A DNA stretch of 64,000 bases from Turritopsis dohrnii (Eukaryota; Cnidaria; Hydrozoa; Anthoathecata; Oceaniidae). The number at the start of each line of letters is the position of its first letter. Within the stretch, counting starts at the first letter, position 1. Both the position numbers and the translations under genes were made by a program. Positions 1-11,490 of the stretch are shown one piece after another. Where the stretch lies: NCBI GenBank assembly GCA_027922465.2, contig BQMF02000004.1, positions 930,001 to 994,000 on the forward strand, in the 5' to 3' direction. The notes under the pieces are model-generated. The model was not told the DNA's origin. It was given only the letters and a program-made list of their open reading frames with translations, and made no database searches.

Positions 1-1072
1 AATAAAAAAAACGTTCGATCTGATATAAAATAAAATAGATTAAAAGAAATCGATTAAAGACAACTATTATGACAAAAGCAAAAAAAAATATTTTGCTTTA
101 TGATTTATCAGTTTTATCAGTTTTATCAGTTTTATTATGTTTTATCAGTTAGTTTCTTTGTATTTACTTGATGTATTGTTTTCAAAGTCAAGTCAACGTG
201 GAATATAAAACTAACAAAATAATAAAAACGAAACGTTATTCCTATAAGTTCATCAGCCAAAAAAAGTCACGTTCGATTGGGGTTGCAATGTATTTGCTTC
301 GAACTCACGTCGCACACAAAAAAAGAAATAATTTCGCTCACAACTCAATCTACCATTTTGCGTGACTTACAAACAAACAAACAAACAAACAAACAGACAG
401 ACAGAGAATCGGCTATTAATATATAGATTAACATATTAATTTCACTGTTAATTCAATTTCACTTGCATTAGTTCATTATCTTTAAAGACAGGAAATACAA
501 AGTAGGCACGAAAAATAGTAAGGGGACTTAACACCATAAATAACAATATCTATATATTAATAGCCGATTCTCCGTCTGTTTGTCTGTAAGTCACGCAAAA
601 TGGTAGATTTAGTTGTGAGCGAAATTATTTCTTTTTTTGTGTGCGACGTGAGTTCGAAGCAAATACATTGCAACCCCAATCGAACGTGACTTTTTTTGGC
701 TGATGAACTAATAGGAATAACGCTTCGTTTTTATTATTTTGTTAGTTTTATATTCCACGTTGACTTGGCTTTGAAAACTAAATACAAAAGAAACTAATTG
801 ATAAAACATTTTGGACAAAAAGCAGCCGTGGCAGAACGTGGTAGCATGTTCGGTTTGCCAGTGTATCCAAACGTATCCTTGCCTGACTGTCTGAGACGGG
901 TGAACTTTTTTTCGAGCAATCAAAATTTTAAAAACCTATAGGTAAAAAAAGAGTATCATAAAACAAAATATTTTTTTTTTGCTTTTGTCATAATAGTTGT
1001 CTTAATTTGTTTTAATCGATTTCTTTTAATCTTTTTATTTTATATCAGATCGAACGTTTTTTTTTATTCACT
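1..1072. mobile_element. Foldback / long-TIR element
   Basis: The two ends are inverted copies of each other. The left arm (1 to about 430) starts with a run of A then CGTTCGATCTGATATAAAAT, and the right arm (about 550-1072) ends with the reverse complement. The pairing continues inward through the stretch with GTCACGTTCGATTGGGG and through the CAGACAGACAGAG / CTGTTTGTCTGT segments. The right arm has about 180 extra bases (around 780-960) that interrupt the pairing. A (CAAA)n run lies at 371-395. No transposase is visible. The left end is at the window edge, so the element may continue outside. Confidence 0.75.
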
Positions 1073-1602
1073 TTATTCATTTAGCACGTGCCTTTTTTTC
1101 TCTCCTCCCGTGTGATCTTTTTAAGAAGAGAAACCATTTCCCCCTTACGTTTGATAGCACCCATGTTAGAGCGCGTAACTTTTTTAAAACAAAAGTTAAT
1201 ACGTTTTGAGTGTATTGTTGTACTGATCAGCGATTGTTTTAAAAAATAAATAAGTAACACATCATGAAATTTGGGGTTTTTTGGAACCATTGTTTAAACT
1301 GATATTTGATATTTGATTTCCAATCTGCCTCTGGCTGAACACAAGTTGTACGAGCCGTTTTTCAGGAAATATGAGGTTTATGGGGGTCTCCGGGGTGACA
1401 CACAGAGCAGGTGCACATGGGCGGCGAGCGACGCCGCCTTGGCGGCTAGTTAGAATAATTTCCACATTCAAGAATGTCAAAAATGAATTTTAATGATCAA
1501 TTTTCCAAAATGTGGAACATTTGAACTGAAGTCAATATATCTAATGCTTCTTTCAAATTTAAAGGTATGTGAATTTCTTTTTTGCTGCTGTTTTAGTTGC
1601 AG

Positions 1603-4177
1603 ATGGACACACAACATTAATCAAAAGAAAGCCTGGAATCTTGACCCATACAGATTTCAGTTGCATCTATGAGGAGTTGGATTTCTTCAAAGTTGACATT
1701 CCAGATAAAGTCAACATAGTCACAAAACTGTATACCGAACCATTATCATTTCAGGAATATACCGACAGATGCAAAACCTTTTTCTTAGATTACTTCAACA
1801 TTGATTTTTGTGATGGCATGTTTAATGACAATATCAGGTTTCCGCCAAGTTATATGCGTCAATGTAAAATATATGATGTTGCTTCAAAGTTCGAATTTCG
1901 TAATACATTTTTAATAACTGATTATAATCTAGTGGAACACTACTCGATGTTGAATTTAAATTTAGATTTAAAAAACCTTTGTCGTAAACTCAAAATCAAT
2001 CCTTCATCACTTAAAGCTGCAGATCAACAATTTCTAGTGTTTGATTATATGAAGCAATGCATCTTCATCGTACATTACAGTGAAGCTGACAGTGAAGAAG
2101 GAGCCCTGATAGACTTGAAGGCTGGTGATAACTTTTACCGATTATTTTTCTATGTATTCAGTCCAATTCTTGGAGAAGACCTCTCATATGTCAATGTAAT
2201 AGCTGCACCAAATATTGAATATGACTGTGAAAACATTCTTATTTTAAACAAAAATGACATTTATGAAGCAGATTTGGCCAAGAAACTTAAAGATTTGCAT
2301 TCACGTATTGATGACACGCCATTAAGTGTGCCACGCCAGAATCAACCCATAACACTTGCAGTCAGTTACATTTTCAGTTTTCTTGCTACTAGAAAAATTC
2401 AGCTTGATGTTTGGAATGGGACTGTGACTGAAAAAATATTATCAATGTGGTTAACCAAAGAGCAGATGAAAGTTGTATTCCATGAAAAACTGTGGAAAAT
2501 CGTCATTGGGGGATATGGTACGGGCAAGTCTGTAGTGACAAGGTATCTTCTTGAACATTTGATTCAGAGTTCTATAGAGCCTGTAGATATATACTTTGTG
2601 CTATTTGATAATGACAGCTTGTACCTGAAAGGCTTTGAAGATGTTTTCCAGAAAATTAAAGATGCTGACCGTGCTGGAAATGCAAATGTTCTTTTTGGAA
2701 ACTGTAAGGATATAGAGATCTGGCTATCACAGGAATTTGAAAAAATTTATGGAAACCAAATTAAAAAGATTCCTTTCACTGTCTCAAATATGCTGTTAGC
2801 CATGATAGAGAAGGCGAAATCTTCAGGCAGAAGGTTCCATCTGATTGTTGATGAGCTTGATGCTGAAGTCATAAATGCAGTAGAAGCACTTGCACTGAGA
2901 AACATATTCAAACAAAATGAAGTATCCCTGGACAAATCCCATATTTTATTCTCCATACGATCAATGGAAAAAAGGCGTGCTAATGTTATCGGTAACCAAA
3001 GAACTCAACATGATTCCTATCAATGTTATAAAGATTGTGAAATGGAAGTTATGTCGTTATCGTTATCAATGCGTACTACCAAGCAAGTTATGAAAATCGC
3101 TCAAATATCAATGAGAGGAATCACCCGTCCAAACAGAATATCGCAACCACATCAAGAAACTCTACCTGGTATGTCAAGGTTCAATTCTTTCCGAAATTAC
3201 TTTCGACGTCATCGAAATTCAACAAATCAATTTGTGGAATCTTCCTTTGCCAGTCCAACAAAGATAAGCCAAAGAAGTGAAGCCATGTCACAAAATTCCT
3301 TAGACACCGAGCCTTCAGCAACCAGTGTTGAGAAATTGCAAGTAGAACATTCCAACCCAGACAAGATTGATTCAGTTGCTCAAGAACAGGAAGAAAAGTT
3401 TCAGGGCTCCAATTCAGCTATTGAAACTGATTTTATTTTTCAACAATGTACGGACTCTGGGCATAATCTTTCTGGTCGACAACCAGTTTTGATATTTTTA
3501 AATGAAAATGGTAAAGAAGAGTTGGGTGCCACAGAAAAAATCACTTTGTTGTCCATTGCTTTACACCGTCACTGCTACAGTAAAGAAAGTAGAAATGAGA
3601 AACAGATGATCATATGTAATGAGGAGAGTGAATACAAGATGTGTATGTCTGCGTTGAATGTTTTGGAAAAGAATTGCCATCTTTACATGCCAGGTGCTTC
3701 CGATTACCAATCATATGATATGAAGTCACTGGAATCACATGCAGTAATCACTGATTACACTGGATCCAGGGGAATGGAGTGCTCGCAAGTTGTTGTTTTA
3801 ATCAATCCTAAAGAGCATTTTAAAAGGCAGTTTTTTATTGAAATTGTCTCTCGTTGCACGGATCATCTGGTGTTGATTGTTCCTTATTCTTATCAGAAAA
3901 AACACCATAAAAACGAAAAAGAATCAATGGCTACCATTGTAAGAACTTTATGTCATGAAAATGAGACATCTAAGGACAGTTTCCTGGATATTTATTCGTA
4001 TAAACTGACTGAAAATGAAGACAAAGAGTTTCCACATGTTTCCCCTCTCTGCAATGAATCAAAGATAACTACCATCAAAATCAACAAAAATCATCCTTAC
4101 CACAAGAAATACTGCAAATTTACCATGTCAGCAGAGGTGCCAAGTAAGCCAAAGGGAGATGAAAATGCTGCATCACG
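1603..4177 (+). CDS. Gene A, large exon: SF1-helicase-like P-loop ATPase
   Basis: One open exon of 2575 bases (about 858 codons). It begins after an acceptor (TTTTAGTTGCAG) and ends CACG|GTATTC in phase 2; no usable ATG lies at its start, so a 5' exon is missing. Counting the first Asp as residue 1, Walker A is GGYGTGKS at 303-310, preceded by 'LTKEQ' as in the Q-motif region of superfamily 1 helicases. Walker B is DELD at 417-420. A motif-IV-like 'LSMRTT' follows, then a motif-V-like 'GSRGMEC' near 722 and a motif-VI-like 'VSRCTDHLVLIV' with Arg 751. This order matches UvrD/Rep-type SF1 folds, although motif II lacks the usual DExQ. The N-terminal 300 residues are unrecognised. A close paralogue lies inverted at 60071-62594. 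Activity as a helicase is inference. Confidence 0.8.
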
Positions 4178-4442
4178 GTATTCAGTTGTTTCTATACTTA
4201 TTGAAAAACAATTTCTGATCTATCTATATTTGTTGCATTCCTATGCTATTCATTATCTTTTTGAAAGTTCGGAAAAGAAAATTCATTCCAGTGATGGTGC
4301 ATTATTATTAACAATTAGAATCAATTGACATTTTTCAACATTTTATTTTCAAAAGATTGCTTTCTCCGTTGATCCTTATGTAGGAAGTATACATCGCATA
4401 GTAATATAGTTATATTTGATTGTGTTTCTATTGTGTTTTTAG

Positions 4443-4742
4443 CTTCATGCAGCCAGAACCTGTACAAGATGTTCGGGGACAAATGTTATCAGATAATTCG
4501 ATAGAACTCACCTGGGTTCATCCTGAGAATTCGTTCCAAGTGGGAAGAACAAAAATATCGGTGAATACATCACAAACTAATGAAGATTACGATATTATAC
4601 ATCCAGTTTTCCATGGCAACAGAGTCCAATTAACTGTAGAAAATCAACTAGCATGTAAATTTGTAATACAGGCCATCAGTAAATATGGGGGCATACTGTC
4701 TGCACCATCTGAGATACATTACCCGTCGAATTTTATTCGAAG
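4443..4742 (+). CDS. Gene A, FN3-like exon
   Basis: A 300-base exon between an acceptor (GTGTTTTTAG) and a donor (CGAAG|GTATAC). It enters and leaves in phase 2, the phase in which the ATPase exon ends 265 bases upstream. The roughly 100 residues read as a fibronectin type III domain: an N-terminal 'QPEPVQDV', 'SIELTWVHP' with the core Trp, a central 'VQLTV', and a C-terminal 'FVIQAISKYGGILSAPSEI' that fits strands F and G. The paralogue at 59601-59897 has the same boundaries and domain. FN3 domains mediate protein contacts; the partner here is unknown. Joining an SF1-type ATPase to FN3 is unusual. Confidence 0.75.
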
Positions 4743-4829
4743 GTATACTTTGTTCTCAACACTGTTCTATGCATTATTGAGGTCTTTATGTTTTTGGTTG
4801 TTTCACACAATGCTTTTATAATCCTATAG

Positions 4830-6833
4830 TCAAGAATTAAACTCGCCTACTCAAATTGCATCTTCTACTCTCACATCTGCTGCTACTAAGGAATCCTCAT
4901 CGAGTAACGTTAGAAGGTATACTTGTTGATTTGTAGTAGCAGAAAAGAAGTTCCACATATAGTTCTCATTCGTGATGTTTTTTTATAGCCAACCATCAAA
5001 CCTGCCCTCTCAAACAATATCTTCTTCGCATACATCTGCTTCTACAAAGAAATACACATCGAGTAATGTTAGAAGGTATACTTATCATCGTTTAAGTGGG
5101 ACAGAAACAAAGGTCCACATAAAGTTATCATTTGTGATGTTTTTTTATAGCCAACCATCAAACCTGCCTTCTCAAACAACATCTTCTTCACATACATCTG
5201 CTCCTACAAAGAAATCCTCATCGAGTAATGTTAGAAGGTATACTTATCATCGTTTAAGTGTGACAGAGACGAAGATCCACATAAAAGTCTCATTTGTGAT
5301 GTTTTTTTATAGCCAACCATCAAACCTGCCTTCCCAAACAACGTCTTCTTCACATACATCTGCTCCTACAAAGAAATCCTCATCGACTAATGTTAGAAGG
5401 TATACTTATCATCGTTTAAGTGGGACAGAAACGAAGATCCACATAAAGTTCTCATTCGTGATGTTTTTTTATAGCCAACCATCAAACCTGCCTTCTCAAA
5501 CAACGTCTTCTTCACATACATCTGCTTCTACAAAGAAATCCTCATCGAGTAATGTTAGAAGGTATACTTATCATCGTTTAAGTGGGAAAGAAACGAAGAT
5601 CCACATAAAGTTCTCAATCGTGATGTTTTTTTATAGCCAACCATCAAACCTGCCTTCTCAAACAACGTCTTCTTCACATACATCTGCTCCTACAAAGAAA
5701 TACCCATCGAGTAATGTTAGAAGGTATACTTATCATCGTTTAAGTGGGACAGAAACGAAGATCCACATAAAGTTCTCATTTGTGATTTTTTTTTATAGCC
5801 AACCATCAAACCTGCCTTCTCAAACAACGTCTTCTTCACATACATCTGCTCCTACAAAGAAATCCTCATCGAGTAATGTTAGAAGGTATACTTATCATCG
5901 TTTAAGTGGGACAGAAACGAAGATTTACATAAAGTTCTCATTCGTGATGTTTTTTTATAGCCAACCATCAAACCTGCCTTCTCAAACAACGTCCTCTTCA
6001 CATACCTCTGCTCCTACAAAGAAATCCTCATCGAGTAATGTTAGAAGGTATACTTATCATCGTTTAAGTGGGACAGAAACGAAGGTCCACATAAAGTTCT
6101 CATTCGTGATGTTTTCTTATAGCCAATCATCAAACTTGCCTTCTCAAACAACGTCCTCTTCACATACATCTGCTCCTACAATGAAATACCCATCGAGTAA
6201 TGTTAGAAGGTATACTTATCATCGTTTAAGTGGGACAGAAACGAAGGTCCACATAAAGTTCTCATTCGTGATGTTTTCTTATAGCCAATCATCAAACTTG
6301 CCTTCTCAAACAACGTCCTCTTCACATACATCTGCTCCTACAATGAAATACCCATCGAGTAATGTTAGAAGGTATACTTATCATCGTTTAAGTGGGACAG
6401 AAACGAAGGTCCACATAAAGTTCTCATTCGTGATGTTTTCTTATAGCCAATCATCAAACTTGCCTTCTCAAACAACGTCCTCTTCACATACATCTGCTCC
6501 TACAATGAAATACCCATCGAGTAATGTTAGAAGGTATACTTATCATCGTTTAAGTGGGACAGAAACGAAGGTCCACATAAAGTTCTCATTCGTGATGTTT
6601 TCTTATAGCCAATCATCAAACTTGCCTTCTCAAACAACGTCCTCTTCACATACATCTGCTCCTACAATGAAATACCCATCGAGTAATGTTAGAAGGTATA
6701 CTTATCATCGTTTAAGTGGGACAGAAACGAAGGTCCACATAAAGTTCTCATTCGTGATGTTTTCTTATAGCCAATCATTAAACTCGCCTACCCAAACAAC
6801 GTCATCTCCTCACAGATCTTTTACTTTCCATGG
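4830..6833 (+). CDS. Gene A, tandem array of Ser/Thr-rich mini-exons
   Basis: Twelve complete 87-base exons start at 4830, 4989, 5151, 5313, 5475, 5637, 5799, 5961, 6123, 6285, 6447 and 6609. A truncated thirteenth starts at 6771. Each is preceded by TATAG and followed by AGAAG|GTATAC. From the second unit on the period is exactly 162 bases: exon 87, intron 75. All are phase 2 in and out, matching the donor of the FN3 exon, so each adds 29 residues rich in Ser, Thr, Pro and Lys ('QPSNLPSQTTSSSHTS' then 'KKSSSSNVR'). This suggests a low-complexity linker or stalk. The last unit diverges (62 bases to a possible donor CATG|GTATGA); alternatively the frame reads through to a stop at 6898-6900 with a hydrophobic tail. 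Later exons were not identified. Exon status rests on splice sites and on the matching exons in A'; transcript evidence is needed. Confidence 0.65.
4830..6833 (+). repeat. 162-bp tandem repeat
   Basis: The same interval as a DNA repeat: about 12.4 copies of a 162-base unit, with a first unit spacing of 159. The first unit is the most divergent. Units 9 to 12 (from 6123) encode identical 54-residue stretches and differ from units 2-8 by shared changes (FSYSQSS for FFYSQPS, TMKYP for TKKSS), so the right half was amplified most recently. Confidence 0.95.
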
Positions 6834-6900
6834 TATGACCTCATTTATTATCTATTATTATGTTTTCACTCGTTTTTGCCTCCCTTCCCCGCTTATCTAA

Positions 6901-9168
6901 CTTTGTTTATGCTAAACAGCTAAGAAAGAATTGTCCCTGGTCTTTACTAGAAAGCACAACACAGGATATCTAGCATGAAATATTTATTTTGATATCTGCC
7001 TCGTGACCCAATTGGAAATGTTATGTTATTATTCGGAGTCAGGCATGATATGCTATGAGAGAAACAGCACCAGCCTTGGAACATGCTTCTTTATTTTTAA
7101 AAAAATTCAAATCTTTTATATTTTATCAGCTGAATAATTACAATAATAATAATAATAAATACAAATCCAGTTTAAGTGCTCCAAAGAGAATCCATCATAA
7201 AACAATAGTTAATTATAGTCACGTGACAATGTAGGTACGTAAAACTAAGAAAGAGCTTGATAAAATATGTTGAAGTTTTTCCAGGTTTTATTGTTGTTGC
7301 TATCTTTCTGGTCATTTGATCTTTGAACTTTTCGCATATCAAATAGATTTGAAATATAAAAATCAGATCAGATAAATAAGATTTGATAATATAAAAAGTT
7401 CCTCATTTGAGTCTGAATATATACACGATACTCATAAATAACGTTCTGACACAATAGGTCGCGCGAAAGGTATTTGGCATAATTTTCAAGATCAAATCAA
7501 AATTGCCTTGGAAAGTTCCAACATAATGAGTACAAACGATATAAGCTAAATTCACAATGAAAAAGAAGCCTGTAACAAATTCAATGCAAGTCTTTTGAGA
7601 CAATTAGAACTTCTTGCTTCATTTTAAATTTTGAAATTCATTATCCAAAAAGTTTCCTTAAATATATTAAATATATTAAGCAGCTTCTTAAACCCCTTCG
7701 GCGTTGAATATCTCCGTTATACCATTGCTGATTGATCATTGTAAGAGCTACATGTTGATTCTCGTATGCGTGTTTTTCATTCTCTACTTTTACAAAGGAT
7801 GCAATGTAAACTGAACTGAATTCATTTATTTACTGTTCAATACATAAATGTCACCCATGTAATTGTTACACACCTTTAATCTCCCATTGACACAATGATG
7901 CTGGATTTTTAATTGACGATTTTAATTCTGCCTTTCTGATAAATTGTCATGCAAGAAACTATATGGTCGACTAACGAACTTCTAATTTCCACCCTTTCAC
8001 CGTCATTTCTTGAAATGTAACGCCATTGATGATGGCTTGATAATAAACCAGCTTGAATGTATCTCGTTGTGTGTTGATGTAACAACAAGATGCAATCATG
8101 TCATCAAAGTATAATGCATTTGAAAGATTAAGGCGATTATTTGCTCGTTTATTCAGAAGGCCATAAGTGTCATTGAAAATGTGTATATATTATATATGGG
8201 AACGACACAAATAAAACAATTCATGCTGCTATTAATATAGCTGACATGTAAATAAACCTGCACTTTTCGACTCCTCCTATCCGCTTAAAAACGATGCGAC
8301 ACACAAATTGGCGGACTAAAAAGAAAGAACCGAAAGCGAGCTTCTTTATCGTGTTTTGGAATGAATTTGTGTGATCGAATTTATTTCTTACATATTCATC
8401 TTTGAAATCATTATGTTCCACCGCCATCTTGACCTTAACTTTTGTTTTGATGTGCATGTGAAAAGTTGCGGAGGAGAGCCAACATATGGTAGTTGCTCAC
8501 CACACACGGTATGAAAGTTCCGCGCCAAATACTCTGTTCGCACCAACAAAACGTGTTTTAAGAAATTAAATTTGTTTTAATGCAGAAATTCTGCCTTTGA
8601 AACTGATGAAATATTATGAGACAGTCATAGCAGTATAAAACTATTTATATATATATCACAATTATTTTTGATAAACAAAACTCTAGGGTCACCTTAATGA
8701 AGAATGAAATATGTGAATATTTCTTTTAGCCAGTAACGTTTTCTATTTAATGTGTACACATTTTGGGTGGCTTATCGGCTTTCGTGTGGTTAACACTGAC
8801 AGAAAAAAATTCTTGTTACGTTAACCTATAGTTGTACCGGTTCTAGCGGTACCGGTATTTTTTACGATAATATTGCTTCTAAGGTATTTATGCTTGAAAG
8901 TAGAAAGCGAAACAAGATTTACAAATCAAAGAAAGTTAATATATTTCAAATATGCGATTGTCCGGGGGTAATTCTCCGGGGGGAAATTAACTACGGGGGC
9001 AATCATCCGGCGGGGAATTGTCCAGGGGGGGGGGATTGTCCTGTCACCAGTTGTACCTATAGAGAATATAAAGTATTTTTGAAAATAGTTTAGTTAAAGT
9101 TAAATTTCGCAGACACGAGACAACAGTTTCAAACGATGTTTAAAAGAACTAATTTTTGAAGCATTTTT
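6901..9168. other. Intergenic or downstream region of gene A
   Basis: I see no convincing coding exon here. The stretch holds a short (AAT)n run near 7141 and a G-rich block at 8961-9035. Short open frames do not look coding. Additional 3' exons of gene A could lie here undetected. Confidence 0.5.
8961..9035 (+). repeat. G-rich block, possible G-quadruplex
   Basis: Within 75 bases of AT-rich DNA there are G runs of 5, 6, 5, 4 and 10, each following a short repeat such as AATTGTCC or AATTCTCC. The repeated 'ATTGTCC(G/A)GGGG' pattern suggests a degenerate short tandem or the end of an inverted-repeat element. Confidence 0.6.
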
Positions 9169-9468
9169 TAGGAAACAATCATTCAATTTTTCCAACAAGA
9201 AACTTTTTCGATCTCGTGCAGAACGTTTATTATTTATGGTCTATGCGTTGTTTTTCTAATGTGATGTGAACCATGTATATTTCGAACACTTTTACTGAGG
9301 CTTGTCACAGTTTCGAATTTTCGTATTGTGTGAAAAGTTCTATTTCTTGTTCTATTTTTTCCCGCCAAGTAAACTTCGATTTCTTTATCTTCTTGACGTT
9401 TGAAGTGTGTGGAGCTCTGTGCTGTTGAATTTTTAAAAATCAGTAAAAGTATTTAATATCTATCAATC

Positions 9469-10661
9469 ATGAGTATTTCTGCTGATCACGAAAGGCAGTA
9501 GCGTATTCTACAAAGAGGTAAAAATATCATTTATGGTTTGGATACAGATTTGAGAAAATACTAAAAAGATTTTTGAACATTTTGGTTAATCAGTTCGACT
9601 TGCCGACGATCAGATATTTTATTGGAAGACCTTTTGTATAAGTCGACAAAAGTGAAATTTGTGTGCTCAGCTCTACGGGTTGCGATATGGAATATTTTCG
9701 TTTCGTGAATAAATGGAAATTATGATGATTCATTTCGCCTTAAAATTTGTTCACCATCAGTTAGAGCTTGAAAAGCTGATTAAAATCATATAAAGAACCA
9801 TATGTCTGTGATGAACAGTTCAAGAGATACACACCATTACGTTTTGCTATGACGTCATAGGTGGCAGGTGCACCCATCCACGGCGTTCCACAGCCACCCA
9901 CTCCACTTGCGTTACCTCTGCGTACCACCAGGGGAGGTACACATCATAAAACGTCAGTTATTTTGATTGGTTTAGAAGATAATCCCACAAAATTAACATT
10001 GTCATTTCACAAAATTTCTGATTAATTCTAAAACCTTTTTTATTTAGTTTTACTTTTTATTTTTATTTGTTATAATTATTAATTATTAGTTGTTTAGAAT
10101 TTCTTTCCATTTAAAATCTATTTTTATTTCGATTATTCTTGAAAATGGATTATTCATTTTATCATTTATTTTTCATTTATTTTAGATCTTCGAGATCTTA
10201 TCTTCCGTGATGACGTGAAATCCATCGAAAACATCCTCACGGTGGATCCATCGATCGTGAAGATGAGGAGTGATGATCTTAAATTCACACTTTTAATGAA
10301 GGCTTCTCAATACAACAAACTCGCAATTGCTCGATTATTAATAAACAGAGGTGCGGAGATAGAAGCGACGGACATCATTGGACGAACATCACTCCATTAT
10401 GCTGCACTTGATGATTCTACCGATACACTCACCTTTTTAATAAACTCCGCACCTCATCTTATCAACATACAAGATATCGACAACTTCACACCACTTCACT
10501 ACGCATCACGGGATGGTAATTTCGAAAGTGTTGAAACGCTCATACGCCATGGAGCAGATCGTCATATTAAAGATGAACGAGACGAAACTGCATATGATAT
10601 GGCGTGTGAGCGGTTTGGTGACGATGAAAGGAAGAAAAGAATAAGGGAATTTCTTCTTTAA
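9469..10661 (+). pseudogene. Ankyrin-repeat gene, copy B, nonsense in exon 1
   Basis: Exon 1 is 9469-9517 (ATG...CAAAGAG|GTAAAA). Exon 2 is 10186-10661 (TTTTAG|ATCTT to TAA). Exon 2 is open and encodes about three and a half ankyrin repeats, with the typical 'GRTSLHYAA' and 'TPLHYASRDGNFESVETLIRHGAD' patterns (split here by family motif). In exon 1 the eleventh codon is TAG (9499-9501), where the inverted copy at 55189-55237 has a leucine codon. From this start the protein would be ten residues. The gene is therefore probably dead, unless another first exon or a downstream start is used. Exon 2 ends three codons earlier than the other copy (TTTAA for TTCAACACTAA). Confidence 0.7.
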
Positions 10662-10904
10662 CACTAAAAGTAAGTAAATATTTCATTTAAATGTTTTTAT
10701 CGGAAAAAAGTTGGATGGAAAAGACTATTTTAATGAAAAGTTTCCTATCGTTACCATGACAACACGCTAATGAAGTTTTGTTTTTGTTGTAGGAACCATC
10801 CGTGATGTGGTTTTTTAATTGTACATACTTGAATTTATTTATTTATGCATATTTAACAACTTTCTATTATTGAGACAATTCTAATTATCATGTTAACTAA
10901 CCAA

Positions 10905-11490
10905 CTTCGTGCCCAAACTCCTAATTATAGTTAATGCAATTATCCTATTGAAAGAAAGACCCCCCCGCAGAGTCGCTAATGTAAAACAATCTTTCGTTTC
11001 ATGTTTGTTTAGTTTTCATGATTGAATTTATTTATTTATTGATGAAGTTAATTCATTTTTAATTCAGCATATACGTTAACTTATATCAACTTCGTGCCCA
11101 GGCTCCAAATACAGTTGATGCAATTATCTTATAAAAGAAGAGACCCCCGCAGAGTCGCTACTGTTAAAAAATCGTTTCTGTTCGTGTTTTTGAATTTTGT
11201 TTCAAGTTGATGTTTTTATGTCAGAGAAAACTTTTTGTTTGTAAATACATGAAGATTCAAGAATTTATTTATTTATTTACGAAATGAATTATTTTACAGT
11301 TCAGATATTGTAGATCCCCCGCAGAGTCGCTACTTGATTCATTATGTTTTAACCATACCTGATGTTGACTTTGAAAAGTTTGACTGTTCTATAAAAGTTT
11401 TAACAATAGTGTGATGTTTTCCTCTTCAAAGAAACTTACACACACAGCCGACAACATTTGTGAAGAAGTGTGCAGACCCCCAGTCGCTAT
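10905..11490 (+). repeat. Repeat cluster with GACCCCCGCAGAGTCGCTA boxes
   Basis: Downstream of the ankyrin gene, units of roughly 180 bases each carry 'CAACTTCGTGCCCAG', a short spacer, then a box close to GACCCCCGCAGAGTCGCTA (10961, 11141, 11312, degenerate at 11476). More distant copies occur at 13760-13850 and 14150-14175. Boxes are separated by AT-rich DNA with ATTTATTTATT runs. The same cluster lies inverted at 53090-53650. Confidence 0.8.

Noticed and set aside
4830..6833. CRISPR-like array
   Set aside because: The whole 162-bp unit is repeated with no unique spacers, and the context is eukaryotic exons.
4972..6900. Single 642-codon open frame
   Set aside because: It reads through exon and intron parts of the 162-bp units alike. 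Splice sites and the paralogue indicate short exons separated by introns rather than one continuous coding region.
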